From Pachypanchax playfairii (Eukaryota > Chordata > Actinopteri > Cyprinodontiformes > Aplocheilidae): a DNA stretch of 64,000 nt. Positions 1-13,250 of the stretch are shown here, piece after piece (position 1 is the stretch's first letter; every line of letters begins with the position of its first letter). Under the pieces are notes generated by a model, which saw only the letters and a list, made by a program, of their open reading frames with translations, was not told the DNA's origin and did no database searches. The stretch lies in NCBI GenBank assembly GCA_006937955.1, contig SSNP01000029.1, positions 2,455,182-2,519,181 on the forward strand. Reading direction: 5' to 3'. The position numbers were made by a program, and so were the translations under genes.

Positions 1-45
<45 letters not shown>
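1..45. repeat. Poly-G run at window start
   Basis: Forty-five consecutive G residues open the window and then give way abruptly to ordinary AT-rich sequence. A G homopolymer of this length is rare in vertebrate DNA. It may be an assembly or sequencing artefact at a contig or gap edge, or a real (G)n tract. The sequence alone cannot decide. Confidence 0.9.
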
Positions 46-46
<1 letters not shown>

Positions 47-3000
47 CATCTCTGTATGAGGTAAGACAAGATGAATAGCCAGAAGAATTGGGGCGGAGAC
101 GCCCGGTGACAGGATATTCGGGAGGTTTGTCTCTCAGCAGTAATTACTGATGACAACATGCTCATCTTTTACAGAGCAGCTGCCGACAGAAAAATGCCTG
201 GTAAGCTCATTTTGTTTGTCTGCTCTTTAATCCTCGCAGATGCCACCACATGCTCTCATAAGTATCGGAGTAGGGCTGGAGTTTCTGTGTGGAGTTCAAT
301 TCCAAGCAGAGCAGAGTGCTAATAAAGCTGTCTGGTGTTTTATTGCTGTAAAAGAAATCGATTTATCTTTTCAGACTGTAATTTAAGTGATAGATTTCAT
401 GGACAATCACAGGCAAAAATGAGCTCTTTGAAGGTTCTGACAGACTTGAAGTCAGACTTTTGAGATCGTATGATGTATTTTAGTTATATTGCTTATTTTC
501 ATTGAATCAAACTGTTGCCTAGATACCAGGGGACATGACATGTTGTTAATGACACATAATCTTCATGTCTGCTTTGTACTTCTTCTGTTACATCTCATTA
601 CATAATCAAGGTTGTGGCATTTATGGGGTGTAAGCTCTTCCTCTCATGTCTTTAATTTAGTTGTGACTTTGGAATGAGAAGATCAAATGAAGAACAAGGT
701 GGTAGTGATAAGGTTGGGAAATTAAAAAAGTTCAATACATTTTTCATGTTAGGTTTCAGTCTATGTGGAACTTTGTTTTTCATCAAAATGTGCTCGGTAC
801 ATTAGAAAATACTGACTACCAATACATGCTGGCGGCAGATTTAAACATAGTTTGTTTTTACAGTTGCTCACCAAAGTTGCTGATGGAAAGTAACTATATT
901 TATATTCTCATATGTTCTCTCCATGGCAACTTTTTAAAAATGCATTAACAGCATATCTCTACAAATGACAATGTTTATTGTGGGTATTTATTTACTACTT
1001 TGGTCTGGAATCCACTGAACAAATTGCCATAAACATTTTTGTGGCTATGATTCATTGACTTTATTTACATTTTCATCTGTTCTGAATGTTACTTTATGGC
1101 AAAAGGCCCAATAAATATATGACTTATGTTTACATTTTAAACATTAACAAGTCTTAAGGCTGATTCACAGGATGAATACCTTGTGCCATGATCTCTGTGA
1201 TTTACCTGATATAAGGGTTGGGTTAGGGGTTAGGGGTTAGGATTAGAGGTTAAGGTCAGAGGAAGAGGTTAGGAAGCCCCGCTGCTTGGTGATGCTTCGT
1301 GCACAGTCCATCCCACTCAGAGTTAGGGGTTTTGGGTTAGGTTTGGAATGGGGTTAGGCTGGGTCATGGCCAATTTGAAAAAAATCTCTTTCATTATTAG
1401 TATTTTTAGTATTTCTTTATGAGTATTATATTTAATTACTAGTATTATTATTGCTGTTATGAATCTGCTACACTCCAAGTACTCACAAAATTGTTTTTTA
1501 TCTCAGCTGTGAGCCCAAAAAACTCACTGTACATCTGCAATAAGTTCCTGTGAGAATCCAATTATTTTTGCCCAAGACCACACCATGCCCTGGGCTCTGC
1601 CAACTCCCTCAAACCATGTCACGATGACACTACATGCTGCCCATAGCTGCAGTATTTGTCCCTTTTAGGCTTGACATGGTTCAAGGGCCAGCAATTAATG
1701 ATTACCACTCTAGAGCAGGGGTCTCCGACAAGGTTCTCATGGGTACAAGGGTGCCCACAAAGGCCACCTATCTGAGTAGACTATATGTTTAAAGTTCTTT
1801 ACTTCTTACAAAATACACTCCAAGTACAAATGACATTGAAATGTTCCGTGACATGTAGGAGGTGTTGTAGTAAATGTATTTTTTGAAATGAAATACAGAT
1901 GGAAATACATGCTGGATCTCATTGTATTAAAAGGTTTAGAATCAACAAGCACAAGGTCCAAACCTTGCCAGCATTGTGTCATGCTTGTCCTTCCACAGAC
2001 AATACCTCTAATTCAACTCACTAGGCTTTTGTGATGTCCTGAGCTCACATAAACCAGCTGGATTAAGAATTAAACCTCCTCAATCTATCCTCCCTATATT
2101 GATGAAATGCCACACGGCATAACTGTCATTCCAGTCGTGGCAAATCACAGTGAGCTGCTGCTGAGGTGCTAACTTGACAGCTTCTTTCTCTCTGTGGTGT
2201 AGATCGCTCTTTTGGGGAAAGCCTCAACTGTACATCAGTGATTTAACTGATGGTTCAACATTTACATTTGACCTCTATTATGATGAATTCATGAAGAAAA
2301 TCTGTCTCTGTCTGCTTTGTTAAGTTTTTATTTCTCCAAAATAAAAGAATTGCTTTGTTGTTTTGTAATGAAGTTGCAGTGTGAGGGAGTAGTTATAAAA
2401 TCAATTTGAGATATTTCCTTTAACAATATGGATATGCCCCAAAACAAAAATGAACAAACATATCTATCTAACCCCAGAAGTTCCAGCTTTGTCTCATCAG
2501 TCTATTCTCTCAGAAACTTTGTTGCACGTCAGCATTCATTTCTTTGAATTCCCATCTGGATTTTATTTTGTGTTTTTCTGTCAGTGATAGAACCCTCCTC
2601 TGTCTATGGAGCACATTCTGGTTTAAAATGTGATCAGAAGGCAGCATACCCTGACCTTGGAGTTCAGCTTGAGTGGTTTTAGACACTTTCCTTGGCTGTT
2701 TTTTTTCTCTACCATATTCCCAGTCTGTCTGATCAACCTGGGGTTGTGTCCTGGAGGTCGGCTATAGTCCCATGAACCTTATACCGTTTAATAAAACCAT
2801 CAGCTGTGGTCACAGGAAAATGAAGGTTGTTGGACATGCTCCAGCAACCTTTAACTTTAATATGGAAATATAAAATCTTCTCTGAGCTCCTTTAGCTCTG
2901 GTCTTTGCTCTCTTTGGTCCATGTTCAGTGTGGTGCACATAGTGTTACCAAACTGCTCAAGCTCCTGTTTGTTCTCTTTAAACAGGCTGAATGTCATATA

Positions 3001-4756
3001 AAAAGCTTGAAGGCACCCGAGATAGTGACTAATTTCAGATATATCTTAGGCAGTTGATTAAATTGAGTCACTTTTCAGGGGAAATTATATTTTGTTTTAA
3101 TGTGCTGCAAGGGTACAAAAAAAAAGGAATTTCCTCTGTGAGCTGAAAATATAATGACATTTCTGTGAGGAGTATGGGCTCTGTGGAGCAATTTTTTTTG
3201 TTTATCTTTACTTAATTTAATGTGTTTTCTCCCTTTCAGTTTCTCCATGCTCTCCTCCACTACCTTCCTTGGTGTTTGCCTCCTGTTCCATGTCCTCTGC
3301 AGGTTGTCAGGAGGCAGGTTCAGCTTTGTGTCTACACGTTTGGTCACAGCCTTTGGTTTTAGTTTCCAGCAGTCACACCTGGGCCTGCTCATTCAATCAA
3401 GGAAGGTATGCTCTTTATACTGGGCTTCTGCGTCTACTCAGAGCCAAATTGTTGTACTTTCACAGGCCTCAAGTGGTTCTGCTCTAGTATAACTCAAAGT
3501 TTGTTCAAGTTAGTATTTTGATAAATACTCCTCAGTTAAGAAACACCACTCATGTGGTTTCTGCCTCTGCCACCGGTTCCCCTACAGTTGTGACTGCTGG
3601 AACAACCTCCTCTGGACTCCAAGAACCAGCTTGATCCAGCCTCCATCAAACGCTCACCTGGAGGCTCCTCGATCTTCCATTTCCCTTTCATGTTCCTTGG
3701 TTTAGTTCCTCAGTCTCCCGGACTCCTCTCCCCTCTATATTGCCTGTGTTCCAAATCCAAAAAAGACCAATAAGATCAATCTTCTCCATTCATTTCCTTC
3801 CTTTCAATTCAGTGCTAGCTTCTAACCATCATCTCCTCCAGATCTGATTCATGAAATAAACTGCCTGCTGCTATATCACTCATTATGTAAACAAACTTTT
3901 AATTGAAATTGAAGCTTGGCCATTCAGCGAATGGATCTGGCCTCAGGTTAATTATGACAATTTCGTTTTTGTTTTCTGTTACCTCCAGACTGGAAATATC
4001 CAGGTACGGCTGATAGTCTCATCCTCTCCTTTTTTGTTTTCGTTGTTTTGAAAGATGTGACAGTGCAGTTTATACTGATAGATTTAATGATGCATTCCTT
4101 CTGAAAGCCATGAAAAAAGCAGATTGTTTATCATGAAGACAGTGAAATCTAAAACATCAGGCAAGATGATAAAGTGACAACCTCTTAGATTTAGCCCTGT
4201 TTTCTTTATGCTAATGAATTTATTTCACTAATCGAGTCTCCACCACCATTGTTACTGTCAAGTCAGTTGCCAAACAGTCACTATATCTTCTACTAAAATA
4301 GCTTTAAACTTTTAAATGCTTCAGGTGTCTTGGTCAAAGCAAACACTCACAATCTCTAATCATAGCCTAATGCTAAAAGAAAAGGCTCTGAAGATACTTT
4401 TGTTGCTACACTCCAATTTGTTGTCTCTCCAAAAACAACCACTGGATATTATAACACCACATGAATTCCTTTTCTAAGAAAAGGTAGAGAAAATTGGTAC
4501 CACATAATCTGCCGTCCGTATTTTTGGCCTCCAGACCAGAGGAGCTAATGCATCAGAGATGGAAGGCTATTTTTGTGGAGATTAACAATAACCAGCATTC
4601 TGGTCTCCACAGCAGAAAAGACCAAAGGCAGGTTTCATTTTAGCAGCTTATGTAGATGAAATTGCAACGCTGAATGTGATTGAATGAAGAGTGATAAGAC
4701 GATGAGATAACTAATTGCATAATTAATTCCTTACCATGAAAAGGAACTTAGGAAGG
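46..4756. other. Non-coding stretch, no gene recognised
   Basis: AT-rich sequence with only short chance open frames. The longest, around 3075-3492 on both strands, overlap antisense to each other and show no recognisable domain. Apart from the G-rich telomere-like patch at 1.2-1.36 kb I see no named element. A possible acceptor/donor pair around 174-201 encloses a very short stretch but cannot be supported as an exon. Confidence 0.5.
1214..1359 (+). repeat. Degenerate telomere-like (GGTTAG) repeats
   Basis: Two patches, about 1214-1252 and 1321-1359, contain several near-tandem copies of GGGTTAG and GGGGTTAG separated by unrelated sequence. They resemble short interstitial telomeric repeats. 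The array is too short and irregular to suggest a real chromosome end, although it lies near the poly-G window edge. Confidence 0.55.
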
Positions 4757-4765
4757 GGTAGCAGC

Positions 4766-5271
4766 TAACCTGGCTCTTACAGATCTGTGAGTAGCCCCAT
4801 GTGTCCAGATGGTGCTACACACAGATCTGGGATTGCTTTGTCTAAAAGTGTCTGAAAAAGGAAGAGCCATCTAATATTTTAAGCTGATTGGAGGACGCAC
4901 CAGCAAGTGTTCGCCTACCATGGTTTGTCTTTAGCCAATCACAGTAAATCAAACTCTTACAAATCATGTCAGGAGAAAAGTGCACACACCATTACCATCA
5001 AGAGATGCACAAAGTTCTTACCTTTGCTCACTTTTCAACCAAGAAATTGTCTCAAGTTCTCCTAAAACAGATTAAATTTCCGCTTCTACGCGTACGTTCA
5101 CCGGTGCGGCCATGTTTGTTTTGCTTTGCTTGGGCACTTGCTGCCAATCATATCTGAACACCCGCCCCAAAGCAAAATGCTAACACATTCGGACGGTTTG
5201 GTTGGAGCAGTACAAGATGGATTTTCATGGGTTTGGAAAACTCAGAGGATCCATCTTGCAGCGCAAGGTTA
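4766..5271 (+). mobile_element. MITE family B, copy 1, with 9-bp target duplication
   Basis: A 506 bp non-coding element has imperfect terminal inverted repeats: the left end reads TAACCTGGCTCT and the right end, reverse-complemented, reads TAACCTTGCGCT. It is flanked by the perfect direct repeat GGTAGCAGC at 4757-4765 and 5272-5280. A 9-bp duplication is typical of Mutator-like (MULE) transposition, so a MULE-derived MITE is the best guess. A second copy lies inverted at 59841-60509. No transposase remnant is visible, so superfamily is inferred from target duplication length only. Confidence 0.75.
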
Positions 5272-5280
5272 GGTAGCAGC

Positions 5281-6029
5281 AGGCAGGTGCTGCTAATCAA
5301 ATGCCTGACCATCAACATGCAACTCTATGAAAGCTGCAGGTTGGTTAGTTAGCTTGTCTGGAGCATTCAGGTGTGTGAGACAGCAGTTATCTTAGTGAAG
5401 CCCATTGATCTGGAAAAGAGTTACAAGATTAATTCACAAATATGTAACATTTAACATTGAACACCTCAACAAGTTCTCATTTTGTGACATAAAAAGAAAA
5501 AACGACCCGATGTCAATGATTAATTTTGAAAGAAAATGTATTTATCTTTTCAGCATGATCATATCAGGAAGGGAAAATGCCTAAAGACTCTCTGTGGTTA
5601 AAAACAGAGAAGAAATGTGAGACTAAGGGATTCCCTGCCATGAATTACATTCTAAACCCTCATCACGTTGTCCTGGTGGCCCATCTCCATGCTCATTACT
5701 CACACCTCGAAAGGCTCTAAGTGTTATTAATTCTCCTCTCTAACAAATAATCAGCCTGCCTTAAACACTCAGACTCTGACACTCTGAATAGTATCTTTAT
5801 GGTCTCTGACTCCAGCTATAACAGCATCGCTGTGCTGCAGTCACAACAAAGCTTTCTATACAATCTAAGCTTTTCTGTGATGCACTTCAGAGTATGGCAT
5901 CCAATGCAGTTGGTTATTAGAGGAAGAGGCCTCTAGAATCCATAGACATGTGTCTAAGAGGTGATCTTGTTTCTAATGCAGCTGGGTTTTACCTCACTGT
6001 TTAACAATTAATTCAGACCATTCCTTTTC
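5281..6029. other. Non-coding stretch, nothing recognised
   Basis: About 750 bases without a convincing reading frame, splice-bounded exon or named repeat. Confidence 0.5.
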
Positions 6030-6200
6030 CCCACCCACTCATCCCTGTGCAGGTTCGTAAGAACTGTCTCCAGCAGTTATGGGGGAGAAGCAGGGTTGAC
6101 CTTGGACAGATTGCCAGTCCATCACAGGCCTACAAAGACAAATCTTCATGTGCACGCTCTCATGCCTAACACCAATTTAGAATCACCATTTGACCCAACA
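6030..6200 (-). repeat. Decayed teleost SINE-like repeat fragment
   Basis: The segment around 6095-6130 (a ...GACCTTGGACAGATTGCCAG... context followed by TCCATCACAGG) matches in antisense the tail half of the better-preserved repeat at 46385-46695, which reads GATGGACTGGCGACCTGTCC. Similarity is partial and ends are not defined. Confidence 0.5.
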
Positions 6201-6221
6201 TGCATGCGAATGATTTGTGGG

Positions 6222-6852
6222 TAAAACCTAGTTCACACGACAGGATTTTCGGGCTGATTTTGCCCCAATTTTCCCCTTCCGACAAGCCACGATTATCGGG
6301 ATGGCTCTTGAGATAATCTTAACTGATGTTCCTGCCATGTGTGGTGTGTTAATAGGGATCGGGTCCACTCGAAAGGACATTGGGACAGCTCCGATCACAA
6401 ATCGGGGATATCCAACACGTTGGGTTGTCTTGGCCCGATATTGCAGCGTGTGTGGAGAACCGATCATGAAGTCAGCTCAGTGCAGCATATAGCCAATCAG
6501 AGAGCAAGGTGATGGGAAGCTTGCATCCAACCAATGAAGAAGAAGTGAGGTGACGTAGCACGCTTCTTCTTCTTCTTCTGATGTTTTGTGGCGTTTGTCA
6601 ACAAGGGGCACATTAGCACCCCCTCCAAAGTCACACAGATCTTGCAAGGTTTCTTTTTTTGTGAGAATTACCATCTGTACGGAGAATGTGGTGAGTGAAA
6701 CTGATCCGTGTGTGGTGTATCATCATGTCATGTGACCACACACCATACGCGGTAGGAGCAGAACAGGAATATGCCTGATTTCTTCTCACTGTATGTGCAG
6801 TCTGAAGCTCTTTGTAACACTGTTAAAATCCTGCTGTGTGAACCAGGCTTAA
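6222..6852. mobile_element. Non-autonomous DNA transposon (TIR element), unclassified
   Basis: Terminal inverted repeats of 28 bp pair 6222-6249 with 6825-6852 at 23 of 28 positions; the shared core is GTTCACAC followed by AGGATTTT. The interior is non-coding and holds a short GAA/TTC tract around 6535-6580. No clear target duplication was found, so the superfamily is undetermined. Open frames inside it (6228-6674) show no transposase similarity. Confidence 0.65.
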
Positions 6853-8677
6853 GCGGAGTGGAAAAAACCTGCACATGCCTCAAAAAACCATAACAAGTAG
6901 AGTTACTCAAAGAAATACTGGCATAGACCAAGTGCAACTGTTCAGTCCGATGGTAAGGAGCAGCAAACAACCAGCTGATATAGTTGGAACTGACAAGAAG
7001 CAGATTACTTGCAGGTGTGAACCAGCTGCTGCAGGCAGGGCTCACAGGACTCACCTGTAAGCAAGCAAGGAGACAACGGAGGGAAGAGACAAGTAATACA
7101 CACACACACACCTACACACTTTTAAATGTCCTAAAGATATTGCATGAGTGTCTCACCAGTTAAATGACTAAAATGATTTTCATTGTCTTTACCTACCAAA
7201 CAGATCGGAGAACAGTTTTATTTCATTTGAAAAATATATAAACAACATCCAAAATAGAAAAAGAATGCTAAACATTCCTTTAAACATGTGTACTATTAAT
7301 ATTTCATATTTGTCTTTGGACACTTTCTGATGTGCAGATTAAAACCTCCACCAGCCAGTTAGTTTTTTTTTTACCTGTTTGCGTTACATTGTGACATCAT
7401 CTAACTAATTCACATGAGTGAATTCATCGGTTTTCTGGTTGTCTGTTCCCTGTCACTTCCACAAGATGGCAGTGCATTTCTTTGCTTTTCGGTCATGTCC
7501 ACATTTAAACTTTGCATTTTTATTAGGCGCAAACATAGAATGAAACATGTCTGTTCCTGAATCACACTCTGAAGGAATGTGTCTTCCAGTAATACCTGAG
7601 ATGCTTCTGCTTTTATCTGATTTCTTATATTTTAAAAATCTGTCAGGGTTTACTATGTTTTATTTAAGTCGTTCAGAATCAGTAATAATCAGTTTACTCT
7701 TTTGTGGACGTTAAAATGTTTCATTTGTAGACAAGTTGAACACAAACTATTTTTGGCACAGAAAGAGTTCCTGTCATGGTCTTAGCTTCCGTTTTTATCA
7801 GTGGGAAAAGGCTCTAAACACAGCTGGAAAAGTAAATTGACCGTTTCCCACTCTGAGCTGTACATAACATCGTCTGATGCAGAGATACTTGTCCCCAGGG
7901 ACCATTTTACAGGTCTGCCCACCTTCTGTTTCTAAAGATGAATATTGCATCAGGCCCATGGGAGTAACTGGCATAATTGGAAAAGGATACAATATTGATT
8001 TTGGATTTAATATGGAATTAATCATACTTTAACATCTTTTTAGTCTTCCAAGATTATTTTCCAATTGCAGAAAGACTACTAAGGAAAAGAAATATAAGGA
8101 TCAAATAAAACAAAACAATGGTGGACGACAGTGTGGATAACCTTGCAGCAGGAAATGATGCAGAGGAGGAAAACAGCAGTTCGACTAACTAACAAGTTCC
8201 CTGGCACAAGGCTCAGTGGTGGTGTTTTAAATCCCCTATCTCCAGCTACTATAAACTTCTTTTCAATGTGGGAAGTCTGTGACTTGGCTTAGGACTGAAA
8301 TCCCAGGTTAAGCTGATTCCAGATGATACACAGAGTGTGATTCTTGGAATTGGCAAAGTGCTTGTAAAAACAGCAAGGTGGAGAAAGGTGCAAAGACTGT
8401 TGATCCCATTGTTGCCTCAGGGAATCTTGAGCTTTCAGAGCTTGCCCAATAGAGCTTGCTCTTTATATTCCACAGAAACAGTACAGTGCAATGCCTTCTG
8501 GAAATTAAAAGTGGACCCCAATTCCTTTTATTCACAAACTACATGCAGGTTATCACTTCTGACTAGCAAGAAAACCTGTTTCACTGTCAAAAACAAAAAT
8601 GCGAAGGGCAAGATGTACACAGATACCACCTTAAGTAAATCTAAACCAGTCACAACATCAAATAAAATATTTTACCT
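6853..8677. other. Non-coding stretch with a small CA microsatellite
   Basis: No gene recognised. A short (CA)n run sits at about 7098-7111. Open frames at 6728-7111 and 8308-8681 lie in opposite-strand overlap with each other or have no recognisable motif. Confidence 0.5.
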
Positions 8678-8681
8678 TTAA

Positions 8682-9286
8682 GTGACTCCAGTCTAAAACA
8701 AATCTTACAGTATTTTAATTTAATGCCGCTATCAGTTTCATGACAGCCTACACGAGAAACAGGAAGTGCTAGCTTTGCAGCTAACCTTGACTGTAAACAA
8801 CCATAAATGTCTATGTAAATCATACACTGTAAAGTAGTGTTTACATGAACCAAAATGTTGATTTTGAGATTTGAGAGTATCTGTTTCATCACAGCTCCTT
8901 TGTTTGTTCGTTTTCGGCAGCTCCCGCAGTTGAAACCACACCCAGCATGCTGCTGGCTAAAAGCTGTAGCATAAGACGTGGCAAACAGGAAGAGAGAATG
9001 TCTGACATTACCATGCGCAGCGGGGCAGGAAACAGTATACCTTGCTCTCATAGGCTAGTTTGTTAGCCAATCAGAGTCCAGCAAATTTGAATAATGAATA
9101 TGAACGAGCTGCTGCCGAAGCAGCCTGACGGAAGGAGCCGGAACCACCCAAATTTTAATGCAGACAGATTGAAAGGTCTGTTAATAAGTGTTTCCTGATG
9201 TTTTTTTAGATATAAAATGTTTGATATTATTGGTTAATACTTAAGAAATAACCACAAAGTCCTGAAATTTGTATGAAATGGAGTCT
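8682..9286 (-). mobile_element. TTAA-target MITE, copy 1
   Basis: A 605 bp element is bounded by TTAA on both sides (8678-8681 and 9287-9290). On the minus strand it begins AGACTCCATTTCATACAAAT and includes the stretch about CTTCCGTCAGGC and GGCTAACAAACTAGCCTATG. The same internal segments occur in the plus-strand copies at 34892-35454 and 57842-58386. TTAA duplication points to the piggyBac or Kolobok superfamilies; no transposase remains to tell which. Its terminal bases differ from the other two copies, so it belongs to a divergent subfamily. Confidence 0.75.
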
Positions 9287-9290
9287 TTAA

Positions 9291-11863
9291 GTAGGAGTTT
9301 GGCTTGTAAATTGCTGTGGTCAAGATATGAATACGCTCATTAGAGTAAAAAGGGTTGCTGACACACCCGTCCTTCATGGGTGTCTTGTAATGCAAGATGT
9401 TATAATCAATTATTTTAACACCGTGATTGTTTTGAAACTGCCTTGGGAGCAGAGACAATGCAGCGTTGTAGGCGTTAGATAAATGGAACCTGAGACCAGC
9501 TCCTCTGTTTAATGTAGGTTTTTCCCTTTGAACATATGGCTCTTACCAATAATCATCCATTGAAAACTTGTTGAGTTGTTGTATTATTCAAACTTGACCA
9601 TGCTCTTTCAGCCCTGAAAACATTAGAACTGTTTTCTTTTGTGTTTTAATAGTTTCCTGCTAAGCCTCTTGCTGCAGTTTGAGTCTTGATTGAACTGTGA
9701 GATTGTTGCTATCCGTGACTCCCTAATCTCTCTGCAAATCCTGGTCCATCAACTGGCAGTCTGCGCTTCAGTGAGACCATGATACTTAACTATCCACTTA
9801 ACAAGATGGCACGGCAGCGACAATTTAGAAAGAAAAAAGGCCAGAAGACGCCTATCAGTCTTTGAACCACTGCTTAACTGCATTGCAGCAGAAGATCCAC
9901 TTAGAACAGCAGACGGGGAGAAGATAAACGATTTTCTTAGAACAACGTAATCTGCCAAAAGCCGTGCTTTGTGAGGATCTCTGTAAGAAGAGAAGATTAA
10001 ACAGCTGTGTTAATTTTCCCACATTTCTCATTTATATATTATAAAGAAAATAAAAAGAAGCAGTAGCAACATTTTTTATTTCTTGTAGTTTTAAAGATTT
10101 TCCGATTGATCTCATTGGAAAAAAGTGAACCAGATTTTCTAAAGCTGTGCTGGAGACCACATTATGGGTGGGCGACTGGGCCAAACTGGAGCTGTTTTTA
10201 CAATAAAAAAAAAAATGATGGTTTGATACTTGACCCTGTATGTGATGAAACAATGTCCAAACAAGTACTTTGCAGAACCTGGACGGGGTTTAAAAGACAT
10301 TATAGAAGAGTGGACTATTTATCATTTCAGTTGTCCTCCTGTTTTGTTTTTAAAATTTCATTTTAAAATCATAAAATCATTTAGTTTGACATTTGCCGAA
10401 TTTATTGTCAATCATCACATATGTGGGTTACACTAAAAAGGAAAAATATGACATTGGAACACCTTTCAAGAGAACCTGTCAGGCAGACCCTCTTCACTCA
10501 AGACTCTGTCAAAAAAAAAAGGGAAAAAAAAGTCATCACCAGCCTTCCTTTGCTCCTCTGTTCCTGTCAGGGGTCACAAGGATTGGACCGATCTAGCACT
10601 TTCTAATCAAGTGCTCACCCTTTATCTTCTCAAACTGACAGCTTTAAGTAGCCATAAATAAGTGTGAGCCAAGTTCTTCATTTTTCATGAGGCCCTGCTC
10701 GCTGTATCTCTCCATGTCCAGTGACGGTAGCTCTTCTTTACAACTTTTTTAACATGCAAAGCTGAAAAATGATGGAAACAAATAATTCTATTATACTATC
10801 AGCCCTTATTCCTCAATGTTGACTGAATGATGTGTTTCGTAAAGTGCATTTTTAACCTTTGATTTCACTAAAACATAAAATGTGATTTACAAGTTTTGTG
10901 CCTCATCGTGGGAAATTGCCAACCTGCTGATGTAATTTCATCCAGCACTGTGTTTCCTTGATTTTTTTTCCCTTATTTATAAATGTAATACTTTATACAC
11001 CTTCAAAAACTAAAAGCTGTTTAATTCTCACAGAAAGATTAATTCACATCTTTTTCAGAACCTATATTATATATTGAATATGAATATTAAATAATTGTAG
11101 AACACTGTGTATTTCATCAATCACAGATAAAATAATAAAGTTCTTCTTGCTGTTCAAAAGAACATTGAAGTTAACCTATGGGCCTTTTTGACTAAGGGCC
11201 CTTTAATGTGCAGAACGTGGAATTTTTTTATTTTTTATTTTGTACATTCTCTTATAACAGACAATTACCACATACAAAAAGCATTGAAACTGTGCTGAAA
11301 TTCCCCCAAGTTAGAATTTGCAAAATGAGAAGATTTCTATATGCTTATTAGAGAGCCAAATGGGGCCAATTGTGTTCAAAAGATAATAAGCCAGAGAGCC
11401 GGCTCAGTGACATGGTACAGTAAATTGTGAAGTAGGCAGAAAACTATCATTTCATCTGCACTGTTCAAGCCACTCTGTTGGGTCTTTTTACTGCAGAAAA
11501 GAAGAAAAGCCTAGTGTGCTTTTTAGCTGATAGTTCTTTCCCATCATTAGTTAGTGATCGGTGGTGCAGTTGATTGCTGATGCATCAGACATTGTTTATT
11601 ATCATCTAGAAAACAGGAATGGACTGGATTAAGTAGAATGAATTGTACTGTATGTAGCTAATTTAGACCTGTTCGCTTATCTCTATCGTATCCCCTTTTC
11701 TAAGAACTGGCTCCATATAGGTTAAAGTAAATAAAAGTGTTATAATTAAATTAAAAATGTGAAAACAAATAGAAAATGTCAAATCAAAATGTACATATTG
11801 CAGACCTGAGATTTTTATACTTTCTGCAATAGATGAATAGATAGATTTGTATATACAGATATA
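9291..11863. other. Non-coding stretch, nothing recognised
   Basis: About 2.6 kb of AT-rich sequence. Short open frames at 9749-9958 and 10032-10606 overlap on opposite strands and have low-complexity composition. I see no splice-bounded exon or named repeat. Confidence 0.5.
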
Positions 11864-13250
11864 TACAACTGTGTGTCGTCAGCATAATTGTGGAGTGAAC
11901 TTTCACAGTTATGCTGACGACACACAGTTGTACATCTCCATGTCTCACGATGACACATGGCCAATGACTGAACTTTTTAACTGTATTTTAGACCGCTCAA
12001 CCAGAACAAAACAGAAGTTTTAGTCATTGGTCCTGAGGCTCAGAGAGAGAAACTTTTATCAAAATTACAATCACTGTCTAATAATCCATCTCTACAAGTG
12101 AAGAACCTGGGTGTGATTTTTGACTCTAAGTTTACTTTTATTCTTAACATTAAAAACAGGACTTAAATAGGTTTTTATCATCTAAAGAACATTGCCAGAG
12201 TCTGCCCTATTCTCTCTCGGGCCAATACGGAGACACTGATGCATGCTTTTATCACCAGCAGAATTGATTTACTGCAATGCCCTGCTTTCTGGTCTTCCCA
12301 AAAAGAGCATATCCGGTCTACAACTTTTACAAAATTCAGCAGCACGTGTCCTGATGAAGACCAGGAAGCAGGAGCACATTACACCAGTCTTAGAATCATT
12401 GCATTGGCTCCCCGTATGTAGGATAGATTTTAAGGTTCTCTTAATGGTTTTTAAGTGTCTTAATGGTCTTGGGCCTTCTTTATTTTTCCAAACTGCTTTT
12501 ACCATATGAACCTTCGCAGTTTCTGTGTTCCTCTGGCAGCCGTCTACTTGTCATACTTAAAGTCAGGACACACACCCATGGTGAGGCATCTTTCCAGCAC
12601 TATGGCCCTCACCTCTTGAACAGGCTGTCGGAGGACCTCAGGGCCTTATAGAATATTCATATTTTAAGAGCAGGCTCAAGACTTACCATTTTAGTCTAGC
12701 TGTTAACTGATTATTTGTTATTAATTGCTTTGCTATTTATTGTTCTTAATTGCTTACATATTTTACCTGTTTATATTTATCAGAGTTTTAGTATTTAATC
12801 ATATTTATCTGTTTGTTTATTTATTTCCAGTGTTCTCTGTAGGAGCCCTCTACCTCGGGGGCGGCTGTCGGCTGTAGCTGCCTGGTGCTCCTTGGGTAGT
12901 GCTTGGATGGAGGTGGGGGTTCCTGCCCTCCCTCCTCTGGACGTCCTTGGTCGGCACCCTGGCTGCCATTGCTGACCTGCTGCTGCCGGTGCAGATGGCT
13001 CCCCTGATGGCCTTTTCCCACCTACCTTACCTGGCTCATCTGAACTCGGCCTACTGTCCTTTTTATTATCTGTTTTTTTATGTTGCTCTGAGGGTGTTTT
13101 TAAATATGGGAGTTGGATTGGGGGGAGGGGGGTGTATCGGTGTATGTATATGGGGGTGGTGGGGTTGGCATTATATTTTTATCCTGTAAAGCACTTTGAA
13201 TTGCACTAATGCACGGGAAGTGCTTTATAAATAAAGATTTTTTTTTATAT
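11864..13250 (+). mobile_element. 5'-truncated L2/CR1-type LINE with decayed RT and inverted 5' end
   Basis: Sense fragments of a non-LTR reverse transcriptase C-terminal half are present. The catalytic motif YADDTQLY is encoded at about 11908-11932. A later block around 12270-12500 encodes the typical ALLSGLPK, LQNSAARVL and ITPVLESLHWLP motifs in a different frame. Deletions and frameshifts near 11985 and 12160 break the frame. The 3' end (13187-13250) has the L2-like tail with AAGCACTTTGAATTGC and TGCTTTATAAATAAAG. The first 24 bases (11864-11887) are a perfect inverted copy of 11909-11932, the YADD-coding segment, as seen in LINE insertions with 5' inversion (twin priming). L2 versus a sister CR1-group clade is a judgement from motifs alone. 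Confidence 0.8.
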
